Positions 7,869 to 17,390 of a stretch of 44,475 bases of DNA are shown piece by piece; position 1 is the stretch's first letter; each line of letters begins with the position of its first letter. A program made the translations under genes and the position numbers. The DNA comes from a bacterium (lineage in GTDB: Bacteria; Planctomycetota; Planctomycetia; Pirellulales; UBA1268). Below the pieces are notes generated by a model. That model was not told the origin of the DNA, did no database searches, and was given only the letters and a program-made list of their open reading frames with translations. Location of the stretch: assembly GCA_029978085.1 (NCBI GenBank), contig JAPOJV010000011.1, positions 1 to 44,475 of the forward strand. The letters run 5' to 3'.

Positions 7869-9533
7869 ATGCCCAGCCCTGTCGCGAGCCGCGGCTCACT
7901 CGTCGTCGCCGCGTTGTGTCTCCTCATCGCAGTGGCCGGATCACGCGCCGCGCACGGCACCGATCAGCCGCTCGCTCCCGCCGATACCTCGAGCCCGCGG
8001 GCCACGCTCGAGAGCTTCGTCGAGACGGTCGATGCGATGTACGACGACCTGCTGCACAGCCCGCCATCGGCCGACCAGCGAGGCCGATTCAGGCGGCGAC
8101 TCGCTGCCGTGGCCAACTGCCTCGATCTTTCCGAGGTGGCGCCTTCGCTCATCGACTCCACGCGGCGCCAGGCGGCAGTGAGCCTCAAGGAAGTGCTGGA
8201 CCGCATCGCACTCCCGGCTGCTGCCGAGATTCCCGACGCTGCCGCCGCGGCGGCGGAGAGCCTCTCCCGCTGGCGAGTCCCACACTCCGAAATCACGCTC
8301 GTTCGGCTGACCGAGGGGCCACGTGCTGGGGAATGGGTGTTCTCCGCCGACACCGTGGCCCGCGCCGAGGACTTTTTTCGTGTCGTCGAGCATCTGCCCT
8401 ATCGGGCTGACGCCGGCAGTCCGGGCCTGCACGACATGTATGTCGAAGCGCCAGGGTGGATGATTCCCAAGGCCTGGATTCGCAGACTCCCGGCGTGGGC
8501 CCGCCGCCGAGCCTGGGACGTGACGATCTGGCAGTGGTCGGCAGCGGCGGCGCTGCTGGCCGCCGGGAGCGGCCTCGTCGTCGGGGCGTTCGTCGCGGCT
8601 CGCCGCGTGGCTGGCAGGCCGGGAGCCCAGCCGCTCGTGCTCACGCTCGTCGCGCCGCTCGTGCTGGTGGGCACATGCCTCGCGGGCGACGAAGCGATCA
8701 GCAACCAGATTCGGATCACCGGCCCCGCGCTCGTGGGCATCAAGACGGCGCTGCGAGTCGGCATGTTCGTCGGCTGCATCATCCTGGTGCAGGCCGTGCT
8801 CACGCGACTCGGGGAGACGGTGATTCGCTCCCGCCGGTTGCGACCGGGAACGATCGACACGCAGGTCGTGCGGCTCGGCTTCCGCACCCTGACGGTGCTG
8901 GCCATGGCCTGGATGGTGATCCTCGGGGCCGACTCGATGGGCGTCTCGGTGGCACCCCTGATCGCCGGCCTCGGTGTGGGTGGCCTGGCCGTCGCCCTCG
9001 CCGCCCAGCACACGGTGGAAAACTTCATCGCGGGGCTCGTGCTCTTCGCCGACAAACCGGTGCGGATCGGCGAGAGCTGCCAATTCGGCGACCACAAGGG
9101 CACCGTCGAGCAGATCGGCCTCCGGTCGACGCGCATCCGCAGCGTCGACCGGTCGCTCGTGTCGATCCCCAACTCCGAGTTCGCAAAGCTCCGGCTCGTC
9201 AACTTCACGCGGCGAGACAAGATTCCTCTGAAGGCGGTCCTCGGGCTGCGGTACGACACGACGCCCGACCAGATGCGGCACGTGCTGGCGGGCCTGCGGC
9301 GGCTGTTTGCCAACCATCCGCGGATCGACACGGAAAGCGTCCGCGTGCGGTTCATCGGCTACGGAGCCTGTTCGCTCGACATCGAGGTGTTCGCGCTCGC
9401 CGAGACCAACGACTGGTCGACGTTTCTGGCGATCCAGGAGGATGCCCTGCTCAAGGTCATGGACGTGGTCCGCGGCTCCGGCTGCAGCTTCGCCGTCCAG
9501 CCACCACCTCAGCCCCTGGCAGCCGCCGCGTGA
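7869..9533 (+). CDS. MscS-family mechanosensitive ion channel with extended N-terminal domain
   Basis: At 554 residues it is about twice the size of E. coli MscS. ATG 7869 is chosen (GAGG upstream, followed at once by the signal peptide ASRGSLVVAALCLLIAVAG); an ATG at 7806 would bury the signal peptide. A periplasmic helical domain of about 190 residues follows, then membrane segments near residues 220-245, 255-275, 295-315 and 340-360. The pore helix and beta domain are in PLIAGLGVGGLAVALAAQ and ENFIAGLVLFADKPVRIGE (about 363-402). The VSIPNSEFAKLRLVNFTR stretch and the C-terminal alpha/beta region complete the MscS cytoplasmic cage. It should release osmolytes on hypo-osmotic shock. Confidence 0.92.
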   Translation: MPSPVASRGSLVVAALCLLIAVAGSRAAHGTDQPLAPADTSSPRATLESFVETVDAMYDDLLHSPPSADQRGRFRRRLAAVANCLDLSEVAPSLIDSTRRQAAVSLKEVLDRIALPAAAEIPDAAAAAAESLSRWRVPHSEITLVRLTEGPRAGEWVFSADTVARAEDFFRVVEHLPYRADAGSPGLHDMYVEAPGWMIPKAWIRRLPAWARRRAWDVTIWQWSAAAALLAAGSGLVVGAFVAARRVAGRPGAQPLVLTLVAPLVLVGTCLAGDEAISNQIRITGPALVGIKTALRVGMFVGCIILVQAVLTRLGETVIRSRRLRPGTIDTQVVRLGFRTLTVLAMAWMVILGADSMGVSVAPLIAGLGVGGLAVALAAQHTVENFIAGLVLFADKPVRIGESCQFGDHKGTVEQIGLRSTRIRSVDRSLVSIPNSEFAKLRLVNFTRRDKIPLKAVLGLRYDTTPDQMRHVLAGLRRLFANHPRIDTESVRVRFIGYGACSLDIEVFALAETNDWSTFLAIQEDALLKVMDVVRGSGCSFAVQPPPQPLAAAA

Positions 9534-9568
9534 CTCGCGGCTGTGACTACCCGCATGCCCGGTCGGTC

Positions 9569-9598
9569 TTGACCCACTGCCACCGCCGTCCCTACCGT
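9569..9598 (+). promoter_or_regulatory. Putative promoter for the glycosyltransferase cluster
   Basis: TTGACC (9569-9574) and TACCGT (9593-9598) are separated by 18 bp, 50 nt before the start at 9649. Inference from sequence. Confidence 0.45.
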
Positions 9599-9648
9599 CT
9601 GCCACCCCCCCTCCGGATGGATCGCGCGGACAGGATCGAGAGCGGCTC

Positions 9649-10605
9649 ATGATCGAGATCGTCGTTCCTCTGTTCAACGAGGAAGAGAACGTGGCGGAGC
9701 TGCAGAGGCGGCTCCTCGCGGCATGCTCCAGCCTCGACACCGCCTGGCGGGTGACATTCATCGACGACGGCAGCATCGACCGCACGGCCGCAGCCCTCGA
9801 GGAGTGCCGCCGCGGCGACGATCGTTTCCGCATCCTGCAGCTGTCGCGGAACTTCGGGCACCAGGCGGCGATCACGGCGGGACTCGCGCAGGCCGAGGGA
9901 GATGCCGTCGTGCTGCTCGACGGAGATCTTCAAGACCCTCCCGAACTGATCCCGGCCCTCGCGGCTGCGTGGCGTGACGGCGCCGAGGTCGTCATCGCCC
10001 GCCGCCGCTCACGGCAGGAGACGGGGCTGCGCCGGCTCGCCTTCGATCTGTTCCACGCCGGCTTCCGCTACCTCATCGATGCCGACATCCCCGCCCACAC
10101 GGGCACCTTCTGCCTGCTCGCGCGGCCCGCGCTCGATGCGCTCAACGCGTTGCCCGAAGCCCACCGGTTTTTCCCCGGCCTCAGGGAGTGGGTGGGCTTC
10201 CGACGCGTGCTCATCGACTACGACCGCCAGGCTCGGCACCGCGGCAGCCCCAAGCAGACGTTTCCCCGGCTCGTCCGCTACGCCGCCGACGGCGTGCTGA
10301 GCTTCTCCTTTCGCCCGCTCCGTCTCCTGACGCTGACGGGCCTCGTCGTCTGCGGGCTGGCATTCCTGGTGGCGGCCTGGTTCGTCGCGAAGCGGCTCGT
10401 CGGCCTCGAGACCGCGCCGCTCGGATTCACGACGCTGTGCTGCGCCGTCTTCGGCCTCGGCGGCCTGCAGCTCATCGGCATGGGCGTGCTCGGCGAGTAC
10501 GTGGGCCGCATCTTCGAGGAGGCGAAACGCCGCCCGCTGTACGTGGTGCGCCGCGATGCCGCAGCCGCCCCGGCCCTCGCCCACCCCGTCCGCCGCGCCG
10601 CCTAA
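9649..10605 (+). CDS. Polyprenyl-phosphate glycosyltransferase (GT2, DPM1/GtrB/ArnC-like)
   Basis: A 318-residue protein with the full GT2 dolichyl-phosphate sugar transferase plan. IEIVVPLFNEEENVAEL opens the GT-A fold, IDDGSIDRT follows, and LSRNFGHQAAITAGLAQA precedes the metal-binding LLDGDLQDPPELIP. Two membrane helices lie at about residues 225-250 and 265-290, then a short cytoplasmic tail. It should move a sugar from a nucleotide donor to undecaprenyl phosphate at the inner membrane. The next gene, starting 3 nt later, is a multi-span protein that could use the lipid-linked sugar. Confidence 0.92.
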   Translation: MIEIVVPLFNEEENVAELQRRLLAACSSLDTAWRVTFIDDGSIDRTAAALEECRRGDDRFRILQLSRNFGHQAAITAGLAQAEGDAVVLLDGDLQDPPELIPALAAAWRDGAEVVIARRRSRQETGLRRLAFDLFHAGFRYLIDADIPAHTGTFCLLARPALDALNALPEAHRFFPGLREWVGFRRVLIDYDRQARHRGSPKQTFPRLVRYAADGVLSFSFRPLRLLTLTGLVVCGLAFLVAAWFVAKRLVGLETAPLGFTTLCCAVFGLGGLQLIGMGVLGEYVGRIFEEAKRRPLYVVRRDAAAAPALAHPVRRAA

Positions 10606-10608
10606 GCG

Positions 10609-12321
10609 ATGATGGATGCCACACCCCCACTGCCGCACCGCACGCCGCTTCCCGCGGTGCTCGTGCTCCTGGCGTGCCTCGCCGCCGGCGGCTTCGCCGT
10701 GCTGCTCAACGGCCGGTTCTACAGCCGCAACCAGCCGTTCTACGACTCGATGAGCTATCACGAGCAGGTGCACCGCGTGATGCAGCTGGCCCGGTCCGAG
10801 GGACTCGGCGCGGCGCTCTCCACGGCCTGCCGCTCATCCACGGTCTGTCTGCCGCTCGTGATGGCCGCGATCGCCGGCCCCTTCTGTGCCCCCAGCCGCG
10901 CGGTCGGCATCGCGATTCAGGTGGCCGAACTCCTCTTCTTTGCCGGCACGCTCCTCTTCTATCTGCGGCAGGTGCGCAGGTTCGATGCATGGACGGCCGT
11001 ATTGGGCATCCTGCCGTTCCTGGCCTGGCACTGCCTCTATGACTTCAACGGCGGCCTGTCCGATTTCCGCATGGATCTCAGCCTGGCGCTGCTCACCTCG
11101 ACGACGGTGCTCTGGTATCTGATCGCCATGGCGACGGGCCGCACGCTCCACTTCCTGACGCTGGGCCTGACGGCAGCCGCTACCTGCCTCTTCCGAGCGA
11201 CGGCCCCGGTCTACCTCGTGCTCATGCTTACGCCGCTCGCGATCGCCGACCTGATCCCCGCGGCCACGCGGCGGCAGCGGTTCGTCGGCCTGCTGATCGC
11301 CGCAGCCGCGGCAACGCTCGGAGCGGCCTGGTTCTTCGTGTTCAATTACCAGAAGCTCTACTTTTACTACGTCGTCTGGAACACCGACGCCAACGCCCAT
11401 CTTCCGTTGCGCGAGTCGCTCGCCCATGCGCGATTCGCGTTCCAGCACGTCGGCGTGGCCGCTGCCCTGCTTGCCCTTTCATTCCCCATCGTCCTGGGCA
11501 TCGAATCGCTGCTCCACCGGACGCGACACGCTCCCGCGACCACTTCCGCTGCCCTCACTCCGCCCCGCCCCGACTGGCGGATCGCCTGGGTCGGCATCGC
11601 CCCGATCCTGCTGCTCGTCGGCCGTGGCGCCGGCCTGAATCCGTTCGTGAGCATGCCGGCCACCTTCGGGCTCACGCTGTTCGCAATGCTGCCGCTCGCC
11701 GGCCCGCTCCGCCACGCCCCCTCGCAGTCGGCGCGGCTCGCCATCGCCGCCGTGGCCGTGCCGTGTCTCCTGATGGCAGGCATCCAGGGATGGCGGGCCC
11801 ATCACGGTGGGAACGTCGACTCCATGGCCGCCCACCGCGCGGCGCTCGACGCCATCGCCGCCGATGCCCGGCGACAGGGCCGGGACACCGCGGCCTATGC
11901 CACCACGCACTGCTATTCCCTGAACCGCGGGAGCCTGCATAGCGTTGCCGTCTTCGACCATCCCGACGTCGTGCTGGCCGGGTCGGAGCCACGGCTCCAC
12001 GGTGTCGCCCTGCAGCCCAATGCCTGCATCGACATCGCGGCCCAGGCCGACTGGGATCGCGTGCCCGGCGCGACGGACGACGAGAAGCTCGCCCAGCTGC
12101 TGGCGGCCGCCGACCGTGACCTCGACTATCTCGCGATTCCCGACGAAGCCACGACCGCATTCGTGTCGGAACATCTGCCGTTCAACGTGATCAACCGCCA
12201 TGCCGTGACGCTCCGCCAGCGGCTCCTCGACGGTGGCCGCTGGACACCCGTCTCGGATCCGATTCGCAACGGCGACCACGAAGTCGTGACGATCTATCGC
12301 AACACCCACGGCCTCCCATGA
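10609..12321 (+). CDS. Multi-span membrane protein, GT-C-like glycosyltransferase candidate
   Basis: A 570-residue protein with about 9-10 hydrophobic segments between residues 15 and 400, and a soluble C-terminal domain of about 165 residues (from GGNVDSMAAHRAALDA) that contains strand-like pieces such as LDYLAIPDEATTAF. An acidic pair sits in the early loop (QPFYDSMSYHEQVH), in the position where GT-C enzymes that use polyprenyl-phosphate sugars keep their catalytic acid. I do not recognise a named family. It is packed between a polyprenyl-phosphate GT (3-nt gap) and a double GT2 (4-nt ATGA overlap), which supports a glycan-assembly role. Confidence 0.8.
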   Translation: MMDATPPLPHRTPLPAVLVLLACLAAGGFAVLLNGRFYSRNQPFYDSMSYHEQVHRVMQLARSEGLGAALSTACRSSTVCLPLVMAAIAGPFCAPSRAVGIAIQVAELLFFAGTLLFYLRQVRRFDAWTAVLGILPFLAWHCLYDFNGGLSDFRMDLSLALLTSTTVLWYLIAMATGRTLHFLTLGLTAAATCLFRATAPVYLVLMLTPLAIADLIPAATRRQRFVGLLIAAAAATLGAAWFFVFNYQKLYFYYVVWNTDANAHLPLRESLAHARFAFQHVGVAAALLALSFPIVLGIESLLHRTRHAPATTSAALTPPRPDWRIAWVGIAPILLLVGRGAGLNPFVSMPATFGLTLFAMLPLAGPLRHAPSQSARLAIAAVAVPCLLMAGIQGWRAHHGGNVDSMAAHRAALDAIAADARRQGRDTAAYATTHCYSLNRGSLHSVAVFDHPDVVLAGSEPRLHGVALQPNACIDIAAQADWDRVPGATDDEKLAQLLAAADRDLDYLAIPDEATTAFVSEHLPFNVINRHAVTLRQRLLDGGRWTPVSDPIRNGDHEVVTIYRNTHGLP

Positions 12322-14129
12322 TCTCCATCGTCATCGCAACCCACGGCGACCCGCGGCTCCTCGACCTCACGCTCGAGGCGGCGGCCCAGGCCACCGCCAC
12401 CGACGTGGAATACGTCCTCGTCGGCGACGTGGAGACGGCACTCGCCCGACGGGCCGGACAGCCGCAGGGGAGCCGGCTGGTCACCGTGCACCGGCCCGAC
12501 CTCGGCCGTGTGGCCGCGCTCAACGAGGGTCTCGCGCGGACGACCGGCGAACTCGTGTCGGTCCTCGCGGCCGGCGACCAGCACTTCGAGGAGACGCTGC
12601 GGGTGATCCGCGAGGCGGCCGATCATCATCCCGGCGTCGACTGTTTCTATGGCGACACGATGATCGTCGATCCGTCCGGCCGCCTGGCCAGCGAATTCAA
12701 CACGCCGGACCGCAACCAGCGCCGCAGCCGGAAGCACTGCCGGTTCTGCGCGGCATCCACGTTCATCCGCCGCGCCGCGGGCGAGCGGCTGGGCTGGCTC
12801 GACCCTCGGTATCCGTTCTGGGCCGAGTATGACTTCTGGGTCCGGCTTGATCAGGCGGGTGGACGGTTCCGTCAAGTGCCGCGGCTCCTGGCATGTCGAC
12901 GGCAAGCAGCGGAGCAGTCCGCGCCCAGCGACTTCTCGACGGTTCCCAGCCGAGCATCGCTCGACGAGCTCCTGCGGGTGCGGCTGCAGAGCCGACGCCT
13001 CTCTCCGTCGCTGCTGGCCTGGTATGGCGGCGCGCGGGCCGCACTTACGGCTCGGGAGACCGGGCGAACGGCGGGCATCGATCGCGCCTGGGCATTCGCC
13101 GCCGAGGCCCGGCGGCGCTGGGGCGACGGCCGCCCGCTGGGGCCGCGAAAGCAGTTCGTGCTGGCGGCGAAACTCCTGAAGCACACCGTCCTCGGGAAAG
13201 CTCTCAAGGAGTTCACGGTGCCGCCCCCCGAGCCGCTCGCGACGCGGAAGTTCCAGCTGCTTCGCCGCAAGGTGTTCCGGCTCATGCACCATGACCCCCG
13301 GCCGTTGCGGGTGCCGGCCTGGTATGCCCGCGCCGTGCCGCCTGCCGAGCCGCCGGTGATCTCGATCGTCACGCCGAGCTTCAACCAGGGGCACGTGCTC
13401 GAAGCGACGCTGCGAAGCGTGCTCGACCAGGGCTATCCGGCACTCCAATACGTCGTGCAGGACGGCGGCTCCACCGATGCGAGCGTCGCGATCCTCGAGC
13501 GGTATTCAGCGCGACTCTTTGCCTGGGAGTCGGCCCGCGACGGCGGCCAGTCGGCGGCGATCAACCGCGGCCTGCGGCGGACGACCGGCGACATCATGGC
13601 CTACCTCAACTCCGACGACATCCTCCTGCCCGGCTCGCTCGCCTACGTGGCCGACTTCTTCGCGCGTCATCCCGACGTGGACGTCGTCTACGGCCATCGC
13701 GTGCTCATCGACGACACCGGCGCCGAGGTCGGACGCTGGGTGCTGCCGCCGCACGACGACCGCGTGATCGCGTTCGCCGACTTCATCCCGCAGGAGACGA
13801 TGTTCTGGCGGCGGCGGGCCTGGGAGGCCGTCGGTGGCATCGACGAGTCGTTCCGCTTCGCCATGGACTGGGATCTCATCCTCCGGTTCCGCGACGCCGG
13901 AATGTCATTCCGCCGGCTGCCGCGATTCCTCGGCGCATTTCGTGTCTGGCCCGACCAGAAGAGCGTGTCATGGTGGCTACCGGTGGGCCGCCGCGAGACG
14001 GAGCGGCTCACCGCCCGCACCCTCGGGGCCGCACCGACCCGCGAACGGATCCGCCGCGAGACCACCCGCTACGTGCGGCGGCACTGGGTGCTCGACAAGC
14101 TCTACCTCGCCGGACTGGTTCGCTACTGA
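12318..14129 (+). CDS. Tandem two-domain GT2 glycosyltransferase
   Basis: A 603-residue protein with two GT2 modules. Module 1 (about 1-230) starts MISIVIATHGDPRLLDLTLE; its DxD region is unclear (VSVLAAGDQHFEETL). Module 2 (about 346-600) is canonical: VISIVTPSFNQGHVLEATLRS, VVQDGGSTDASV, SARDGGQSAAINRGLRRTTG, the metal site AYLNSDDILLPGS and the acceptor motif AMDWDLILRFRDAG. The linker is helical and basic. It is cytoplasmic or peripheral, probably adding two sugars to an envelope glycan. The start ATG overlaps the stop of the previous gene (ATGA), so the three genes from 9649 form an operon. Confidence 0.9.
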   Translation: MISIVIATHGDPRLLDLTLEAAAQATATDVEYVLVGDVETALARRAGQPQGSRLVTVHRPDLGRVAALNEGLARTTGELVSVLAAGDQHFEETLRVIREAADHHPGVDCFYGDTMIVDPSGRLASEFNTPDRNQRRSRKHCRFCAASTFIRRAAGERLGWLDPRYPFWAEYDFWVRLDQAGGRFRQVPRLLACRRQAAEQSAPSDFSTVPSRASLDELLRVRLQSRRLSPSLLAWYGGARAALTARETGRTAGIDRAWAFAAEARRRWGDGRPLGPRKQFVLAAKLLKHTVLGKALKEFTVPPPEPLATRKFQLLRRKVFRLMHHDPRPLRVPAWYARAVPPAEPPVISIVTPSFNQGHVLEATLRSVLDQGYPALQYVVQDGGSTDASVAILERYSARLFAWESARDGGQSAAINRGLRRTTGDIMAYLNSDDILLPGSLAYVADFFARHPDVDVVYGHRVLIDDTGAEVGRWVLPPHDDRVIAFADFIPQETMFWRRRAWEAVGGIDESFRFAMDWDLILRFRDAGMSFRRLPRFLGAFRVWPDQKSVSWWLPVGRRETERLTARTLGAAPTRERIRRETTRYVRRHWVLDKLYLAGLVRY

Positions 14130-14202
14130 CCGCGGCCGACGGCATCCGCACGGCGCCGCTACGATATGCGGCGCCGGCGCGAGCCGACCACGGAAGCCAC
14201 GG

Positions 14203-16026
14203 ATGCCGCTCGTCACCATTCGCAACCTGTCGCTGCGGTTTCGCGGGCCGCCGCTCCTCGACGACGTGACCTGCCACGTCGAGGCCGGGCAGCGGATCGG
14301 CTTGCTCGGCCGCAACGGGGCGGGCAAGACGTCGCTCATGCGCGTGCTCGCCGGAGCCGTCCGGCCCGACGCCGGGGAGGTGGCCGTCGCCCCCGGCGCG
14401 ACGGTCGCCCTGCTCCAGCAGGACGTGCCGCAGGACGTCACCGGCGGCGTGCACGAGATCGTCGCCGCAGGACTGCCGGCGACGGCCACCGAGGCGGACT
14501 GGCAGCGCGACCAGGCCGTCGCGCAGATTCTCTCACGGATGGAACTCGACGGCGGCGCAGCCTTCGAGTCGCTCTCGGCGGGCATGAAGCGCCGCGTGCT
14601 GCTCGCGCGGGCGGTGAGCGGGCAGCCCGACCTGCTCCTGCTCGACGAGCCCACCAATCACCTCGACATCGAGGCGGTCGAGTGGCTCGAGGCGTTCCTC
14701 AGCCGCTGGCGAGGCACGCTCATGTTCGTCACCCACGACCGCACGTTCCTCCGGCGCATCGCCGATCGCATCCTGGAGATCGATCGCGGCCGGATCTTCG
14801 ACTGGTCGTGCGACTACGACACGTTCCTCGTCCGCAAGGAAGAGGCGCTGGCCGCGGAGGAGAAACAGAACGCGCTCTTCGACAAGAAGCTCGCGCAGGA
14901 GGAGGTCTGGATCCGCACCGGCATCAAGGCCCGCCGCACCCGCAACGAAGGCCGCGTGCGGGCCCTGGAGGCGATGCGGCGTGAACGCGGCCAACGCCGC
15001 GAGACGGTGGGCAGGGTGAAGCTCGACATCCAGGAGGCCGACCGCAGCGGGGCCCTCGTGGCGGCGCTGGAGGGCGTGTCATTCCTGCGGGGTGAGCGGC
15101 CGATCATCCGCGATCTGTCCACCACGGTGATGCGCGGCGACCGCATCGGCATCATCGGCCCCAACGGCTCGGGCAAGACGACGCTGCTCCGGCTCATGCT
15201 CGGTGAGCTCGCGCCATCGGCCGGCTCCGTGCGGCTCGGCACCAACCTGCGGATCGCCTTCTTCGACCAGCTCCGCGACCAGCTCGACGACGAGAAGACC
15301 GTGGCCGACAACGTGGCAGACGGCTACGAGACGGTACAGATCGGCGGCCAGCCGCGACACGTGATCGGCTACCTGCAGGACTTCCTGTTCACGCCGGACC
15401 GCACCCGCACGCAGGTCAAGTTTCTTTCGGGTGGCGAACGGAACCGCGTGCTCCTGGCCCGGCTCTTCGCCAAGCCGGCCAACCTGATCGTGCTCGACGA
15501 GCCCACCAACGACCTCGACGCGGAGACGCTCGAGATGCTGGAGGAACGGCTCGTGGACTTCGCCGGCACGGTGCTGGTGGTGAGCCACGACCGCGCGTTC
15601 CTCGACAACGTGGTGACGAGCACGCTCGTCTTCGAGCCGGCGGGCGACACCACATGCCGCGTCAAGGAATATGTCGGCGGCTACACCGACTGGCTGCGGC
15701 AGCGTTCTCAGGCGGACTCGCCCGCGTCCACGTCGCCAGCGAGCCGCCCACGGCCTGCCGCGGTCCCGCAGACCGAGCGGCCCACGGAAGCGACGGCTTC
15801 CAAGAAGAAGCGATCGTTCAAGGAGCAGCGAGAACTCGACGGCCTGCCGGCGGTGATTGACGCGCTCGAGACGGACATCGCCGCCCTGCACGCGGCGATG
15901 GCGGAGCCCGACTACTTCCGCCAGTCCGGCGACCTACTGGCCCGCGACCAGGCCCGTCTCCGCGACCTCGAAGCCCGCCTCGCCGCCGCCTTCACCCGCT
16001 GGGAGGAGCTGGAGGCGGGCGGCTAG
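14203..16026 (+). CDS. uup: ABC-F family ATPase (Uup-like)
   Basis: A 607-residue soluble protein starting MPLVTIRNLSLRFRG at ATG 14203; the longer open frame runs into the glycosyltransferase. There are two ATP-binding cassettes. The first has GRNGAGKTS (about 38-46), LSAGMKRR and LLLDEPTNHLD. The second has GPNGSGKTT, LSGGERNR and IVLDEPTNDLD. A charged linker lies between them (AEEKQNALFDKKLAQEEV), and a C-terminal coiled-coil domain of about 85 residues follows a Ser/Pro/Thr-rich spacer. The order and C-terminal coiled coil fit Uup, a ribosome- and DNA-junction-associated ABC-F protein. EttA-like or resistance ABC-F proteins are less likely because of the tail. Confidence 0.9.
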   Translation: MPLVTIRNLSLRFRGPPLLDDVTCHVEAGQRIGLLGRNGAGKTSLMRVLAGAVRPDAGEVAVAPGATVALLQQDVPQDVTGGVHEIVAAGLPATATEADWQRDQAVAQILSRMELDGGAAFESLSAGMKRRVLLARAVSGQPDLLLLDEPTNHLDIEAVEWLEAFLSRWRGTLMFVTHDRTFLRRIADRILEIDRGRIFDWSCDYDTFLVRKEEALAAEEKQNALFDKKLAQEEVWIRTGIKARRTRNEGRVRALEAMRRERGQRRETVGRVKLDIQEADRSGALVAALEGVSFLRGERPIIRDLSTTVMRGDRIGIIGPNGSGKTTLLRLMLGELAPSAGSVRLGTNLRIAFFDQLRDQLDDEKTVADNVADGYETVQIGGQPRHVIGYLQDFLFTPDRTRTQVKFLSGGERNRVLLARLFAKPANLIVLDEPTNDLDAETLEMLEERLVDFAGTVLVVSHDRAFLDNVVTSTLVFEPAGDTTCRVKEYVGGYTDWLRQRSQADSPASTSPASRPRPAAVPQTERPTEATASKKKRSFKEQRELDGLPAVIDALETDIAALHAAMAEPDYFRQSGDLLARDQARLRDLEARLAAAFTRWEELEAGG

Positions 16027-16035
16027 GCCCGCCAC

Positions 16036-16108
16036 GGTAGCCCGGTCACGCCGGCGAAACCTGTCACGGCGTGACAGGGCCACGGTAGCCCGGTCACGCC
16101 GTGACCGG
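16036..16108. repeat. GTCACGSCG palindrome cluster 1
   Basis: Between two convergent genes. It contains two near-perfect 19-nt palindromes, CCTGTCACGGCGTGACAGG (16060-16078) and CCGGTCACGCCGTGACCGG (16090-16108), each led by a GGTAGCCCGG-type or similar spacer. The same motif occurs at 43265 and from 44322. Possibly a bidirectional terminator or REP-like element; there is no U tract. Confidence 0.75.
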
Positions 16109-16120
16109 TACCGAACAGGC

Positions 16121-16786
16121 CTACTTCGTGCCGATGAAGATCGAGTTCCAGCTTCCGCCGGTCGGGTGCGTGCGGGCCTTCACGACCTCCACGTCGAAGC
16201 CCGCCTCCTCCATGCGGGCCGCGAACCGCGGATCGCTGCCCGCCGACCAGACGGCAATCCGCCCGCGCGGCTTGAGTGCCGCCCGCGCCGCCCCCAGGCC
16301 CGTCGCCACGTAGAGCCCGTCGTTCGCCGCCGCCGTCAGGCCGCTGGCCCCGTTGTCGACGTCGAGCATGATGCAGTCGAACCGGCCGCGGCTCTCGGCG
16401 AGCACCTCGGCCACGTCGCCCTCGACGATCTCCACCCGCGGGTCGTCGATCACGTCGGCCGCCAGCCCGTAGGCGGGGTTTCGGTTCCAGGCGACCACCG
16501 CGGGCACGAGTTCGGCGACGACGACCGTCGCGTCGGCTGCGACGTGCCGCAGTGTCTCGCGGAGCGTGAACCCGAGGCCGAGCCCGCCGATGAGCACCGC
16601 CGCGCGTCTGCGGTCGCGCAGGCCGGCGCAGGCCAGCTCCGCGAGCCGCTCCTCGGAGTGGTGCTGCCGCGCCGACATCAATTCAACGCCGCCCACGCGG
16701 ATCGAGAGCGCACCGTCGTGCTCGTGCAGCGTGATCGGGATGCCATCGGGCGTCGTGGATCGATCGAGGAGCCGGGTGGGCTTCAT
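16121..16786 (-). CDS. Spermidine synthase-like / SAM-dependent methyltransferase fold protein
   Basis: A 221-residue class I methyltransferase fold. After an N-terminal beta domain (ITLHEHDGALSIRVGGVELMSARQHHSEERLAEL), the glycine-rich loop VLIGGLGLGFTLRETLRHV binds SAM or decarboxylated SAM; VVVAELVPAVVAWNR carries the acidic ribose ligand, and FDCIMLDVDNGASGL follows. This order, with GGLGLG and a VAEL acid, is like spermidine-synthase-type proteins, but the paired aspartates of true polyamine aminopropyltransferases are not evident. The start overlaps the stop of the peroxiredoxin gene by 4 nt (ATGA), so the two are translated together. Confidence 0.82.
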   Translation of the reverse strand: MKPTRLLDRSTTPDGIPITLHEHDGALSIRVGGVELMSARQHHSEERLAELACAGLRDRRRAAVLIGGLGLGFTLRETLRHVAADATVVVAELVPAVVAWNRNPAYGLAADVIDDPRVEIVEGDVAEVLAESRGRFDCIMLDVDNGASGLTAAANDGLYVATGLGAARAALKPRGRIAVWSAGSDPRFAARMEEAGFDVEVVKARTHPTGGSWNSIFIGTK

Positions 16787-17250
16787 GGCGACCGGGCTGC
16801 CTCCTGCACGGCCGCGAGCGCCTTGCGAACGTGCTCATCGGAGGCGAACAGCGCGCTGAACACCAGCCGGATCACGCCCTGCCGATCGATCACGTAGGTG
16901 ACGCGGCCCGGGATCACACCCAGCGGATTCCGCACGCCGAAGAGCTTCCGGAGCGCCCGGTCGTGGTCGCTGATGATGGGAAACGGCAGCCGGTGCTTCG
17001 TCGCGAACGCCTGATGGCTGGCGGCCGAGTCGCTGCTCACGCCGATCACCTCGGCCCCCGCCGCCGCAAACGCCTCGTAGGAATCGCGGAAGGCACAGGC
17101 CTCCTTCGTGCAGACTGGCGTGTTGTCTTTGGGATAGAAGAAGAGCACGACGGCCTTCTTCCCGATCACGCTGGCGGAGTCGAAATGGCTGCCGTCCTGG
17201 AGCACGGCGGTGAACGACGGCGCACGATCGCCGACGGCAAGGGCAGGCAT
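16783..17250 (-). CDS. bcp: Peroxiredoxin, BCP/PrxQ type
   Basis: A 155-residue thioredoxin-fold peroxidase starting MPALAVGDRAPSFTAVL at ATG 17250; the upstream open frame lacks family sequence. The peroxidatic cysteine is in FYPKDNTPVCTKEACAFRD, and the second cysteine five residues later gives the PrxQ C-x4-C pair. Further conserved pieces are GVSSDSAASHQAF, PFPIISDHD and VTYVIDRQGVIRLVF. It reduces H2O2 and organic peroxides using thioredoxin in the cytoplasm. It leads a two-gene operon with the methyltransferase-like gene. Confidence 0.93.
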   Translation of the reverse strand: MPALAVGDRAPSFTAVLQDGSHFDSASVIGKKAVVLFFYPKDNTPVCTKEACAFRDSYEAFAAAGAEVIGVSSDSAASHQAFATKHRLPFPIISDHDRALRKLFGVRNPLGVIPGRVTYVIDRQGVIRLVFSALFASDEHVRKALAAVQEAARSP

Positions 17251-17390
17251 GGCGGAGTCCTCGGGGGGATGCACGCAGGGCGGGAGGCCGACTCCCCTCA
17301 GTATGCGATCTCGGCCCGCACGATGCAGGAATTTTCGGGCTGTGATAGCTTCTGGCCCCGACACCGAACACCTCCACGGATGGCAGCCCC

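Noticed and set aside
13834-14202. Upstream extension of the ABC-F gene
   Set aside because: The in-frame extension lies inside the glycosyltransferase gene and has shadow composition; ATG 14203 begins family sequence.
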